From an uncultured Prevotella sp. (GTDB taxonomy: Bacteria > Bacteroidota > Bacteroidia > Bacteroidales > Bacteroidaceae), in assembly GCA_946623195.1 (NCBI GenBank), contig CAMOQW010000054.1:1-11261 (forward strand): a stretch of 11,261 bases of DNA, given 5' to 3'. Positions within the stretch are counted from its first letter, which is position 1. Each line of letters opens with the position of its first letter. The notes under the pieces were generated by a model. It saw only the letters and a program-made list of their open reading frames with translations, made no database searches and had not been told where the DNA came from. Shown here one piece after another: positions 1 to 8,542 of this stretch. A program made the translations under genes and the position numbers.

Positions 1-31
1 TTTTGTCTCGGTGCCGGTGTTGAAACGTTAA
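1..31 (+). CDS. Possible 3' end of an upstream gene (last ~9 codons)
   Basis: The first 28 bases are much more GC-rich than the AT-rich DNA that follows, as expected at the end of a coding region. Reading from position 2 gives the short tail FVSVPVLKR followed by a TAA at 29-31. A second open reading from position 1 runs to a TAA at 46-48, so the frame is not certain. Nothing can be said about function from so few codons. It may also be non-coding. Confidence 0.25.
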   Translation, partial: FVSVPVLKR

Positions 32-80
32 GAATATTAAAAAACTAATATATATATAAGGTGTAACCAAAACTTTTACC

Positions 81-88
81 TACTTTTG
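81..88 (+). promoter_or_regulatory. Bacteroidota-type -7 promoter box upstream of topA
   Basis: TACTTTTG matches the TAnnTTTG -7 element recognised by the primary sigma factor of Bacteroidota. It lies in an AT-rich intergenic stretch 38 bases before the topA start. I see no convincing -33 TTTG element about 19 bases upstream. Transcription would begin about 4-6 bases after the box, leaving a leader of roughly 30-35 bases. That leader is A-rich and has no clear Shine-Dalgarno motif, which is normal in this phylum. Confidence 0.75.
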
Positions 89-126
89 CACCCCAAACAA
101 GAGAAAAAGCAAAATAAAAACAGAGT

Positions 127-2433
127 ATGCAAAAGAATCTGGTGATAGTCGAGTCGCCTGCCAAGGCCAAGACGATTGAAAAGTTTCTCGGCAAAGACTA
201 TAAGGTCATGTCGAGCTATGGTCATATTCGCGACCTGAAGAAAAAGGAGATGAGCATCGATACGACGACGCTCAAGCCGGAATACGAAATACCCGAAGAG
301 AAGCAGAAGTTGGTAAAGGAACTGAAGCAGAATGCAGAGATGGCCGAGCGCGTCTGGTTGGCATCCGATGAGGACCGCGAAGGTGAGGCTATCTCATGGC
401 ATCTGTGCGAGGTGCTGGGGCTTGACGAGGCGAAGACCAACCGCATCGTGTTCCATGAAATCACCAAGCCGGCCATTCTGGAGGCCATTGAGCATCCGCG
501 CCACTTGGACATGAACCTGGTGAACGCCCAGCAGGCTCGCCGCGTGCTGGACCGCCTGGTGGGTTTCAAGCTGTCGCCCGTGTTGTGGCGCAAGGTGAAA
601 CCGGCATTGTCGGCAGGTCGCGTGCAGAGCGTGGCCGTCAGATTAATAGTGGAACGCGAGCGCGAGATACAGGCCTTCAAGAGCGAGCCTTACTATAGCG
701 TCAGCGGCATTTTTGCCATTACCAATCCTGACGGTTCGCAGACGGAGGTAAAAGCTACGCTGGCCCAGCGGCTGAAGACCCACGAGGAGGTAGAACAACT
801 GCTGCAGAGGTGCGTGGATGCCAAGTATGAGGTAGAGTCGGTCACGAAGAAGCCGATGAAGCGCACGCCAGCTCCCCCCTTCACGACATCGACCCTGCAG
901 CAGGAGGCTGCCCGCAAGCTGGGCTTTACGGTGAGCCAGACGATGATGGTGGCCCAGCATCTGTATGAACACGGACAAATCACGTATATGCGTACCGACT
1001 CAGTCAACCTGTCGTCGCTCTGCATCAATGCCTCGAAGGAGGAAATCCAGAACTTGTATGGTGCCGACTATTCCAAGGTGCGCAAGTATCACACCAGTTC
1101 CAAGGGTGCTCAGGAAGCCCACGAAGCCATCCGACCCACCTACATGGAGCGGCAGACCATTGAGGGCACGGCCCAGGAGCGGAAGCTCTATGAACTCATA
1201 TGGAAGCGCACCATTGCCTCACAGATGGCCGATGCCGAACTGGAGAAGACGACGGTGAACATAGCCATCAGCGGCTCTGACGAACAGTTTGTGGCCATCG
1301 GCGAGGTGGTCAAGTTTGACGGTTTTATCAAGGTATATCGCGAGTCGGCCGACGATGACGACCAGCAGGAGGAGGAAGGCCACCTGCTGCCGCCGCTAAA
1401 GGAAGGCATGGAACTGACCCGACGGGAGATTCAGGCCACGCAGCGCTTCAGCCAGGGACCCCAGCGCTATACGGAGGCCTCGCTGGTTCACAAGTTGGAG
1501 GAACTAGGCATCGGGCGTCCCTCGACATACGCCCCTACCATTTCGACCATTCAGCAGCGTGAATACGTGAACAAGAATGAACATAAGGGCGAAGAGCGCA
1601 CCTATACCATCGACACGCTGAAAGGCAAGCAGGTGAAGCAGTCGGTGCGCAAGGAGACGGCAGGTGCCGACAAGGGAAAACTGCAGCCGACGGATGTCGG
1701 TATCGTCGTCAACGACTTCCTGATGAAATACTTCCCCACCATCATGGACTACAACTTCACGGCTAAGGTGGAGCAGGACTTCGACCGTATTGCCGAAGGC
1801 GACGAGCAGTGGACGGACATGATGAAGAACTTCTACAAAGGATTTGAACCCATCGTCGAGAAGACGCTGAATGCCCGCCAGACTCGTAAAGCTGGTGAGC
1901 GACAGTTGGGCAAAGACCCTAAATCGGGCAAGCCTGTCTTCGTAAAGATAGGCCGCTACGGGCCGGTGGTGCAGATCGGATCGGCAGAAGATGCCGAGAA
2001 ACCACAGTTTGCCCAGCTGCCCAGTGAGCTGAGCATGGAAACGGTGACGCTACAGGAGGCTCTGGAGCTCTTTAAGCTGCCTCGTACGGTGGGTGACTAC
2101 GAGGGGGCACCGGTGGTGATTGGAACCGGCCGCTTCGGACCCTATGTGTTGCACCAGAAAAAGTACACTTCGCTGCCCAAGGACTGCAACCCTATGACCA
2201 TTGCGCTAGACGAAGCCATCGAGCTGATCAAAGCAAAGCGCCAACAGGAGAGTCAGAAGCACCTGAAAATCTTCAGCGAAGATGACAAGCTGGAAATCCT
2301 AAACGGCCGCTACGGTCCCTATCTGGCTTATGACGGCAAGAACTACCGCTTGTCCAAGTCCCTGCACGCCAAGGCTGCCGAACTGACCTACGACGAGTGT
2401 ATGGCCATCATAGAAAAGCAGAAGAAGGCATGA
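127..2433 (+). CDS. topA: DNA topoisomerase I (type IA)
   Basis: This 768-residue type IA topoisomerase relaxes negative supercoils by cutting one strand through a 5'-phosphotyrosine link. The N-terminal Toprim domain shows the VIVESPAKAKTIEKFLG motif (catalytic Glu9) and the acidic pair in ASDEDREGEA (Asp81, Asp83). The LSAGRVQSVAVRLIVERE motif follows, and the active-site tyrosine is Tyr287 in ITYMRTDS. A short acidic linker (SADDDDQQEEE) lies near residue 410. The C-terminus has no cysteine-rich zinc fingers like those of E. coli TopA; instead it has three related segments containing GRYGPVVQIG, GRFGPYVLH and GRYGPYLAYDGK (about residues 610-755), the Toprim C-terminal repeat type. The ATG follows an A-rich leader behind a -7 box. 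Its last codons overlap aroK by four bases, so it is probably the first gene of an operon. Essential housekeeping gene; identification is secure. Confidence 0.98.
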   Translation: MQKNLVIVESPAKAKTIEKFLGKDYKVMSSYGHIRDLKKKEMSIDTTTLKPEYEIPEEKQKLVKELKQNAEMAERVWLASDEDREGEAISWHLCEVLGLDEAKTNRIVFHEITKPAILEAIEHPRHLDMNLVNAQQARRVLDRLVGFKLSPVLWRKVKPALSAGRVQSVAVRLIVEREREIQAFKSEPYYSVSGIFAITNPDGSQTEVKATLAQRLKTHEEVEQLLQRCVDAKYEVESVTKKPMKRTPAPPFTTSTLQQEAARKLGFTVSQTMMVAQHLYEHGQITYMRTDSVNLSSLCINASKEEIQNLYGADYSKVRKYHTSSKGAQEAHEAIRPTYMERQTIEGTAQERKLYELIWKRTIASQMADAELEKTTVNIAISGSDEQFVAIGEVVKFDGFIKVYRESADDDDQQEEEGHLLPPLKEGMELTRREIQATQRFSQGPQRYTEASLVHKLEELGIGRPSTYAPTISTIQQREYVNKNEHKGEERTYTIDTLKGKQVKQSVRKETAGADKGKLQPTDVGIVVNDFLMKYFPTIMDYNFTAKVEQDFDRIAEGDEQWTDMMKNFYKGFEPIVEKTLNARQTRKAGERQLGKDPKSGKPVFVKIGRYGPVVQIGSAEDAEKPQFAQLPSELSMETVTLQEALELFKLPRTVGDYEGAPVVIGTGRFGPYVLHQKKYTSLPKDCNPMTIALDEAIELIKAKRQQESQKHLKIFSEDDKLEILNGRYGPYLAYDGKNYRLSKSLHAKAAELTYDECMAIIEKQKKA

Positions 2434-2953
2434 GGCGCATCATCCTGATAGGCTATATGGGGTCGGGCAAGACCACCGTCGGCAAGGCGTTCTCGAAGGA
2501 GACGGGCATCATGTTCTACGACCTGGACTGGTATATTGAGAGCAGGATGCACAGATCGGTGTCGCAACTCTTTGCCGAGCGAGGCGAAGAGGCCTTCCGA
2601 AAGATTGAATACAACATGCTGCACGAAGTGGCAGAGTTTGAGGATGTCATCATCAGCTGTGGCGGCGGTACGCCGTGCTTCTTCGACAACATCGACTACC
2701 TGAACCGGCAAGGCGACGTGGTCTACCTGAAAGCCACCCCCGAGACGCTCTACAAGCATCTGCTGATGGCCAGGGTGGAGCGCCCGCTGCTGAAGGGTAA
2801 GAGCCAGGAAGAGCTGATAGCATATATCACCAATCATCTGAAGGAGCGCGAACCATACTACGAGAAAGCCCGATATACACTGGATGTCAACGTGCTGGAT
2901 GATTATGACAAGATAAAAGTCAGCGTAGCAAAACTGAAAGAACTGATTAAGAT

Positions 2954-2957
<4 letters not shown>
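2430..2957 (+). CDS. aroK: Shikimate kinase
   Basis: The 175-residue cytoplasmic enzyme phosphorylates shikimate to shikimate 3-phosphate with ATP, the fifth step of the chorismate pathway. Visible motifs are the Walker A loop GYMGSGKTTVG (residues 8-18), the DLD motif with Asp31 and Asp33 for magnesium and shikimate binding, Arg57 in FAERGEEAFRKIE, the glycine triplet CGGGTP (78-80) and the LID arginine in ERPLLKG (Arg118). The length fits the family, usually about 170-175. The frame is open to an earlier ATG at 2397, but that would add 11 unlike residues inside topA; the ATG at 2430 puts the conserved first strand at residue 3, follows the purine-rich stretch GAAGAAGG and makes an ATGA overlap with the topA stop. 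It also overlaps speA by four bases. AroK and AroL are indistinguishable by motif; aroK is the usual name for a single copy. Confidence 0.96.
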
Positions 2958-4846
<1,889 letters not shown>

Positions 4847-4855
4847 CGACGAAGG

Positions 4856-5641
4856 ATGAAGGAACGACTGACGATAGTAAAGGTTGGTGGAGCCGTTGTT
4901 GAAGACGAGCTTCAGCTCACACAACTATTGAGGGACTTTGCAGCCATTGAGGGGCGCAAGGTGTTGGTGCATGGCGGCGGTCGCAAGGCCACCAAGATGG
5001 CAGAGCGGTTAGGCATTGAAACGCACATGGTGGGTGGACGTCGCATCACTGACGAACAGATGCTGGAAGTGGTGACCATGGTGTATGGTGGACTGGTGAA
5101 CAAGCGTCTGGTGGCTCGCCTGCAGGCGCAAGGCGTCAATGCCATCGGACTGACAGGTGCCGATGCCGACATCATCCGTAGCCACAAGCGAACTCCGCGC
5201 CTGGTGGAGGGCACGCTCGTAGACTATGGCTTCGTGGGGGATGTAGACCATGCTGCCGGCGACGTGCTGGGCCGTTTCATAGAAGCCGGCATTACACCTG
5301 TAGTGGCTCCGCTGACACACGACGGCGAGGGCAACATCCTGAATACCAATGCCGACACCATTGCCTCTGAAACAGCCAAGGCCCTGGCTAATGACTACGA
5401 CGTGACGCTCATCTTCTCGTTTGAGAAGAAGGGCGTGCTCAGCAATCCTGACGACGATGACTCCGTCATACCTGTCATTTCGCGTGCTGACTTCGAGCAC
5501 TACAAAGCCGACGGCACCATTAGCGGGGGCATGTTGCCCAAGCTGGAGAATGCCCTGAATGCTGTGGATGCTGGTGTGAGGCGCGTTATCATCACGTTAG
5601 CCACAGCCATCGACGGACAACATGGCACCATCATACAATGA
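4856..5641 (+). CDS. argB: Acetylglutamate kinase (possibly acting on N-succinylglutamate)
   Basis: This 261-residue amino acid kinase phosphorylates N-acetylglutamate, the second step of arginine synthesis. Motifs are the N-terminal KVGG (Lys9), the nucleotide-binding HGGGRK (39-44), the GLTGADADII stretch, VGDV, NTNADT and the C-terminal SGGMLPKLENAL. The length matches the short, dimeric E. coli type (about 258 residues). The extra N-terminal helix of the hexameric, arginine-inhibited enzymes is absent, so feedback inhibition by arginine is not expected. In Bacteroides fragilis the arginine pathway is known to run on N-succinyl intermediates, so the substrate here could be N-succinylglutamate; the sequence alone does not settle this. 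The ATG lies nine bases after the speA stop with GAAGG directly before it. The stop overlaps the sigma factor start by four bases (ATGA). Confidence 0.93.
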   Translation: MKERLTIVKVGGAVVEDELQLTQLLRDFAAIEGRKVLVHGGGRKATKMAERLGIETHMVGGRRITDEQMLEVVTMVYGGLVNKRLVARLQAQGVNAIGLTGADADIIRSHKRTPRLVEGTLVDYGFVGDVDHAAGDVLGRFIEAGITPVVAPLTHDGEGNILNTNADTIASETAKALANDYDVTLIFSFEKKGVLSNPDDDDSVIPVISRADFEHYKADGTISGGMLPKLENALNAVDAGVRRVIITLATAIDGQHGTIIQ

Positions 5642-6150
5642 AACAAATCAGTTTCCAAACCGACATCTTGCCACTGAAGAACGAACTCTACAGAATGGCA
5701 CTCCGCATGACGCAGAATCCTGCTGATGCGGAAGACGTCGTACAGGAAACCATGATGAAGGTGTGGAGCCGGCGTGAACAGTGGAGCCAGATAGAATCCA
5801 TTGAGGCTTTCTGTCTGACCATCTGCCGCAATGTGGCCCTCGACAAGATGCGTCGCATGGAGCACCAGGAGCAGTCGCTGGATGCTACTGTCGACCCAGC
5901 CGACCGCAGCCATTTCTCCAACCCGGAAGAACAGGCCATACAGCGCGACCGCGTGCGAATGGTGCGGCTACTGATTAGTCAACTGCCTGAGAAACAGCGC
6001 AGTTGTATGCAGTTGCGCGATATTGAAGGCAAGAGCTATAAGGATATTGCAGAAGTGCTGGGCATCACTGAACCACAAGTGAAAATCAATATCTTCCGCG
6101 CCCGACAAACTATCAAGGAAAAGGTAATGAAAAGTGAGAAGTTGGGATAG
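5638..6150 (+). CDS. RNA polymerase ECF-type sigma factor (sigma-70 family)
   Basis: The 170-residue protein has only sigma regions 2 and 4, the layout of ECF sigma factors. Region 2 (about residues 12-80) contains AEDVVQETMMKVW and the RNVALDKMRR segment that contacts the -10 element. A linker rich in charged residues (about 80-105) follows, then region 4 (about 108-160) with the helix-turn-helix YKDIAEVLGITEPQVKINIFRARQTIKE. Full length for the class. It begins within the argB stop codon (ATGA overlap), so it is very likely cotranscribed and translationally coupled with the topA-aroK-speA-argB genes. The next gene encodes a small membrane protein with an extended hydrophilic N-terminus, a typical arrangement for a sigma factor and its regulator. 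The regulon and signal cannot be read from this window. Confidence 0.94.
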   Translation: MKQISFQTDILPLKNELYRMALRMTQNPADAEDVVQETMMKVWSRREQWSQIESIEAFCLTICRNVALDKMRRMEHQEQSLDATVDPADRSHFSNPEEQAIQRDRVRMVRLLISQLPEKQRSCMQLRDIEGKSYKDIAEVLGITEPQVKINIFRARQTIKEKVMKSEKLG

Positions 6151-6174
6151 CGAGAAAATTATTGCAACTTTTCC

Positions 6175-6200
6175 GTAACTTTCTTGTTTGACAAACGTCT
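6175..6200 (+). promoter_or_regulatory. Candidate ECF sigma promoter (GTAAC-N16-CGTCT)
   Basis: In the 84-base gap after the sigma gene, GTAAC (6175-6179) and CGTCT (6196-6200) are separated by 16 bases. This is the AAC ... CGTC pattern and spacing common to ECF-type promoters. A second upstream AAC box, TGCAACTTTT (6163-6172), has less suitable spacing. There is no TAnnTTTG housekeeping box in the gap. Transcription would start near 6206-6210, about 25-30 bases before the next ATG. A small palindrome, GTTTG-A-CAAAC (6186-6196), fills the end of the spacer and touches the -10 box, and could be an operator. No binding data; prediction from pattern only. Confidence 0.5.
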
Positions 6201-6234
6201 TTAATATAGAGAACAACCAAAAAGGTTAATAAGA

Positions 6235-6717
6235 ATGTTGGACTATAAGTACATCGAACAGCTCATAGAACGCTATTGGAGTGCAGAGACTACACTTGAA
6301 GAAGAGAGCATTCTGCGCACCTTCTTCAGCCAGAGGGATATTCCGGCTGAGTGGGAGTACATGCGCGCCCTCTTCAGCGACGAAGCGTGCGGACAGTCGC
6401 TGGGAGATGACTTTGATGCCAGAATGTTGGAGATGATTGGCGAGAATGAAACTGCTGAACCGACCGTCAAGGCTTGCGAGATAAAGCTCAGCCAACGGCT
6501 GATGCCGCTCTTCAAGGCTGCCGCAGTAGTGGCTATCATCCTGACGATTGGTGGGGCACTGCAAGCTCCGTGGGATAAGAACTGGAGTTCGCCTGAAGAC
6601 TTTGCCGCCATGCATCAGGCTGCTGATACGGTAGTGGCCGTACAACCCGTACAGGCAGAAAACTATGCTGCCACCGACAGTACATCGGTGCTGTTGCACG
6701 AACAGTCGAAAGACTGA
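6235..6717 (+). CDS. Small single-pass membrane protein, possible anti-sigma-type regulator
   Basis: I do not recognise a named family with confidence. The 160-residue protein has a hydrophilic, acidic N-terminal part (1-85) starting MLDYKYIEQLIERYWSAETT, one hydrophobic segment (about 92-109, AAAVVAIILTIGG) and a polar C-terminal tail of about 50 residues. A cytoplasmic N-terminus followed by one membrane span and an outer tail is the layout of many anti-sigma factors, and it directly follows an ECF sigma gene. The N-terminus, with its ERYWSAETTLEEE-like opening, resembles proteins commonly found after ECF sigma genes in Bacteroides and Prevotella, usually left as hypothetical. No zinc-binding HxxxCxxC motif of the ZAS type is present, so an anti-sigma role is only an inference. 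The ATG is preceded by AAAGG about ten bases upstream. Confidence 0.8.
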   Translation: MLDYKYIEQLIERYWSAETTLEEESILRTFFSQRDIPAEWEYMRALFSDEACGQSLGDDFDARMLEMIGENETAEPTVKACEIKLSQRLMPLFKAAAVVAIILTIGGALQAPWDKNWSSPEDFAAMHQAADTVVAVQPVQAENYAATDSTSVLLHEQSKD

Positions 6718-6792
6718 TTCCCATCGGGACAGAATTTTATATTCTATGCTTTCTCTATATTATAATCATGTTTAGTTAAAACACAATGCGAA

Positions 6793-6810
6793 AGAAACTG
6801 TGAAGTTTCT
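6793..6810. other. Small hairpin in the convergent intergenic region
   Basis: AGAAACT (6793-6799) and AGTTTCT (6804-6810) form a perfect 7-base-pair stem closed by a GTGA tetraloop (GNRA type). A T-run (within 6825-6832) lies about 15 bases further on, too far for a standard intrinsic terminator. It may help end transcription of the 6235-6717 gene or protect its 3' end. The surrounding 6718-6848 is AT-rich and shows no open reading frame or other element I can support. Confidence 0.35.
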
Positions 6811-6848
6811 AGATTCTCTCAAATTTTTTAAACAATACTAACGCTGAG

Positions 6849-6882
6849 CGGGCTGCCTGACTGATGAGTCAGAGGCAGCCCG
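6849..6882. terminator. Likely bidirectional terminator between convergent operons
   Basis: CGGGCTGCCT (6849-6858) pairs exactly with AGGCAGCCCG (6873-6882). The inner arms GACT/AGTC extend the stem around a GATG loop, with two unpaired bases (AG) on the right side, giving about 14 base pairs in total. It sits 10 bases beyond the stop codon of the minus-strand CPBP gene and 131 bases after the stop of the plus-strand membrane-protein gene. Neither flank has a strong T-tract next to the stem (the minus-strand side reads CTCAGCGTTAGTATTGTTT), so termination strength is uncertain, but position and stability fit a shared terminator. Confidence 0.7.
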
Positions 6883-6892
6883 TTCGATATGT

Positions 6893-7663
6893 TTACTCTC
6901 CTGCCCTCCGCATCCAGACGTGCAACTGATAGATGGCCGGCAACAAGATGAGCAACGAGAAGCCCACAGCCATCAGCATGTGTTGTTCGGAACCCTTGAA
7001 GACGTCGATAAGCTTCATGTCGGGGTCGGGATACAGGTTGTAGAAAATGTATGCAATGGAGTTGTTTGCCCAATGGTAAGCAACGCTTGGCAGTATGGAA
7101 CCTGTGCGCCAATACATCCATCCCAGCAAGCAGCCTATGAGGAAGGCATGGGGCATCTGTGCAGGATTGAAATGAATTAGGGCGAAGAATACTGCCGAGA
7201 CGGCAATGGCACCCCATACTGGCATCAGTGAGCTTTTGAGCAGCGACCTCAGGATGGCACCGCGAAACACGATTTCTTCTGAAACCGGAGCCAATAAGCC
7301 GATGCTCACATAGCCCCAGCGATTGCCAAGCAGCATGTCGAACTCGTTCTCCATCAAGTTGGGCAACTCTGGCATCTGCTCTTGTGACCATACTGATGGG
7401 ATGATGGCACCGCACGCTGCTATGACGCTCCAGAATAATACCGTCCAAGGGCGGGTGCGCAGCCATGCAGGCGACACTTCTGCCCAGCGTGCCAGCAGAA
7501 AGACGGCGATGATCAGCAGGCTGACGACGGCTGTCGACACAATGAGCTGAGCGGCTGTCATATCTGGGGAACCCGTAACTTGTCGCCAAATCCATTGAAT
7601 AGCAGCTCCGCCAATGATTTGGAGAGCCAGAAACTCTATCAGATAAATGAATGCTTGTTTCAT
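6893..7663 (-). CDS. CPBP family intramembrane glutamic protease
   Basis: The 256-residue hydrophobic protein has about seven or eight predicted membrane spans. It carries the three CPBP (Rce1/abortive-infection type) signatures: EEIVFR with Glu129, Glu130 and Arg134; FFALIH with Phe160 and His164; and HWANN with His197 and Asn201. All the putative catalytic residues are present, so it should be an active membrane protease. Bacterial members have been linked to peptide or bacteriocin processing and self-immunity, but the substrate here is unknown. Its ATG overlaps the ribF stop (ATGA), so it is the last gene of the minus-strand ATPase-ribF-CPBP group. Nothing in the flanks (no bacteriocin-like small gene) points to a peptide substrate. 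A strong hairpin follows ten bases after the stop. Confidence 0.92.
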   Translation of the reverse strand: MKQAFIYLIEFLALQIIGGAAIQWIWRQVTGSPDMTAAQLIVSTAVVSLLIIAVFLLARWAEVSPAWLRTRPWTVLFWSVIAACGAIIPSVWSQEQMPELPNLMENEFDMLLGNRWGYVSIGLLAPVSEEIVFRGAILRSLLKSSLMPVWGAIAVSAVFFALIHFNPAQMPHAFLIGCLLGWMYWRTGSILPSVAYHWANNSIAYIFYNLYPDPDMKLIDVFKGSEQHMLMAVGFSLLILLPAIYQLHVWMRRAGE

Positions 7664-8538
7664 ATCTTGTTGTGTGATTGGTTCAGTATTTCCTTTGCCT
7701 GACGGGCATCGTGTTGCAACTGCTGCACCAAGGCCTCAGGGGTGTCGAAGCGGTGCTCCTCACGCAGCCGTTCTACAAATGATACTCGCAATTGCTGGCC
7801 GTAGAGGTTTTCATGCAGTTGGAAGATGTTGACCTCCAACGTTTGCCGTTGTCCGTCAAAGGTAGGGCGGTGGCCAATATTCATCATGCCCTGTTTCTGT
7901 GTCTTGCCATCCTCCATCAGCACCCTGACGGCATAAGCACCGGCAGCAGGCATCAGTTGGCATGGGTCGGCAGGCATCAGGTTGGCAGTGGGAAAGCCTA
8001 ATTGAGTGCCCACATGCTCGCCATGTTCTACACGCCCTACAATGGTATATGCACGGCCTAAGCATTCTGCTGACTCGCTGACGCGGCCCTCCTGAAGCAA
8101 GTGGCGAATCAGCGACGAGCTGACCTTGCCTTTGGCGGGCAATTGTAAGACTTCAATGCCCAACTCGTGTCCATGGCGTACGTAGTCGTCGAAACCTTCT
8201 TCACGGTTGTGGCCAAAGCGGTTGTCATACCCTGTCAGTAGTACTGTCACGGACAACTGGCGTTTCAGCACTTGTTCCATAAACTGGCGGGCTGTCATCT
8301 GTTTTAGTTCATCGGTGAAGGACAGCACTTCCACGTGGTCGACACCCGCTTTTGAGAGTAGCGTAAGTTTTTCTTCGAGTGGCGTCAGCACGGATTCGCT
8401 ATGCAGCGAATGGTCAAAGGTGATGACCATCGATTGAAGCCCGCGTTCATGAGCAGTGGCTACAACTTCCTGCAAAACGAACTGATGTCCGCGATGCACA
8501 CCGTCAAACATCCCTATAGTGGCTGCATACTTTTTCAC
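7660..8538 (-). CDS. ribF: Bifunctional riboflavin kinase / FMN adenylyltransferase
   Basis: The 292-residue cytoplasmic enzyme makes FMN from riboflavin and then FAD from FMN. The N-terminal adenylyltransferase domain (about 1-155) shows FDGVHRGH (His15, His18), the GYDNRFGHNREE segment and the SSSLIR loop (140-145). The C-terminal riboflavin kinase domain (about 163-285) has LGFPTAN (Pro183-Asn186), NIGHRPTF and the LEVNIF segment with Glu235. The start is GTG at 8536-8538; there is no in-frame ATG upstream before the TAG at 8581-8583, and the next ATG (residue 10) would cut into the first strand and FDGVHRGH motif. The protein therefore begins about 15-20 residues later than E. coli RibF, which has an extra N-terminal segment. 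It lies four bases after the ATPase stop, suggesting coupled translation, and overlaps the CPBP gene by four bases. Confidence 0.96.
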   Translation of the reverse strand: MKKYAATIGMFDGVHRGHQFVLQEVVATAHERGLQSMVITFDHSLHSESVLTPLEEKLTLLSKAGVDHVEVLSFTDELKQMTARQFMEQVLKRQLSVTVLLTGYDNRFGHNREEGFDDYVRHGHELGIEVLQLPAKGKVSSSLIRHLLQEGRVSESAECLGRAYTIVGRVEHGEHVGTQLGFPTANLMPADPCQLMPAAGAYAVRVLMEDGKTQKQGMMNIGHRPTFDGQRQTLEVNIFQLHENLYGQQLRVSFVERLREEHRFDTPEALVQQLQHDARQAKEILNQSHNKI

Positions 8539-8542
8539 TTTT

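Noticed and set aside
2397..2429. Upstream ATG extending shikimate kinase by 11 residues
   Set aside because: The extra residues lie within topA and do not resemble the family N-terminus; the ATG at 2430 has a purine-rich site before it and gives the usual length.
2388..2837. A 149-codon open frame antisense to aroK
   Set aside because: It lies opposite the conserved shikimate kinase motifs and resembles no known protein; long antisense frames are expected in GC-balanced coding DNA.
6188..6207. TTGACA followed by TAATAT, an E. coli-like sigma-70 promoter
   Set aside because: The spacing is only eight bases, and the primary sigma factor of Bacteroidota does not use this consensus.
6235..6717. 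Enzymatic function for the small membrane protein
   Set aside because: No catalytic or cofactor-binding motif is visible; its size and single membrane span do not suit a redox enzyme or kinase.
6828..7595. A 255-codon open frame on the minus strand overlapping the CPBP gene
   Set aside because: It overlaps a gene with all family motifs, its product is rich in Arg, His, Ser and Cys with no recognisable domain, and it runs through the terminator hairpin. It is a frame shadow.
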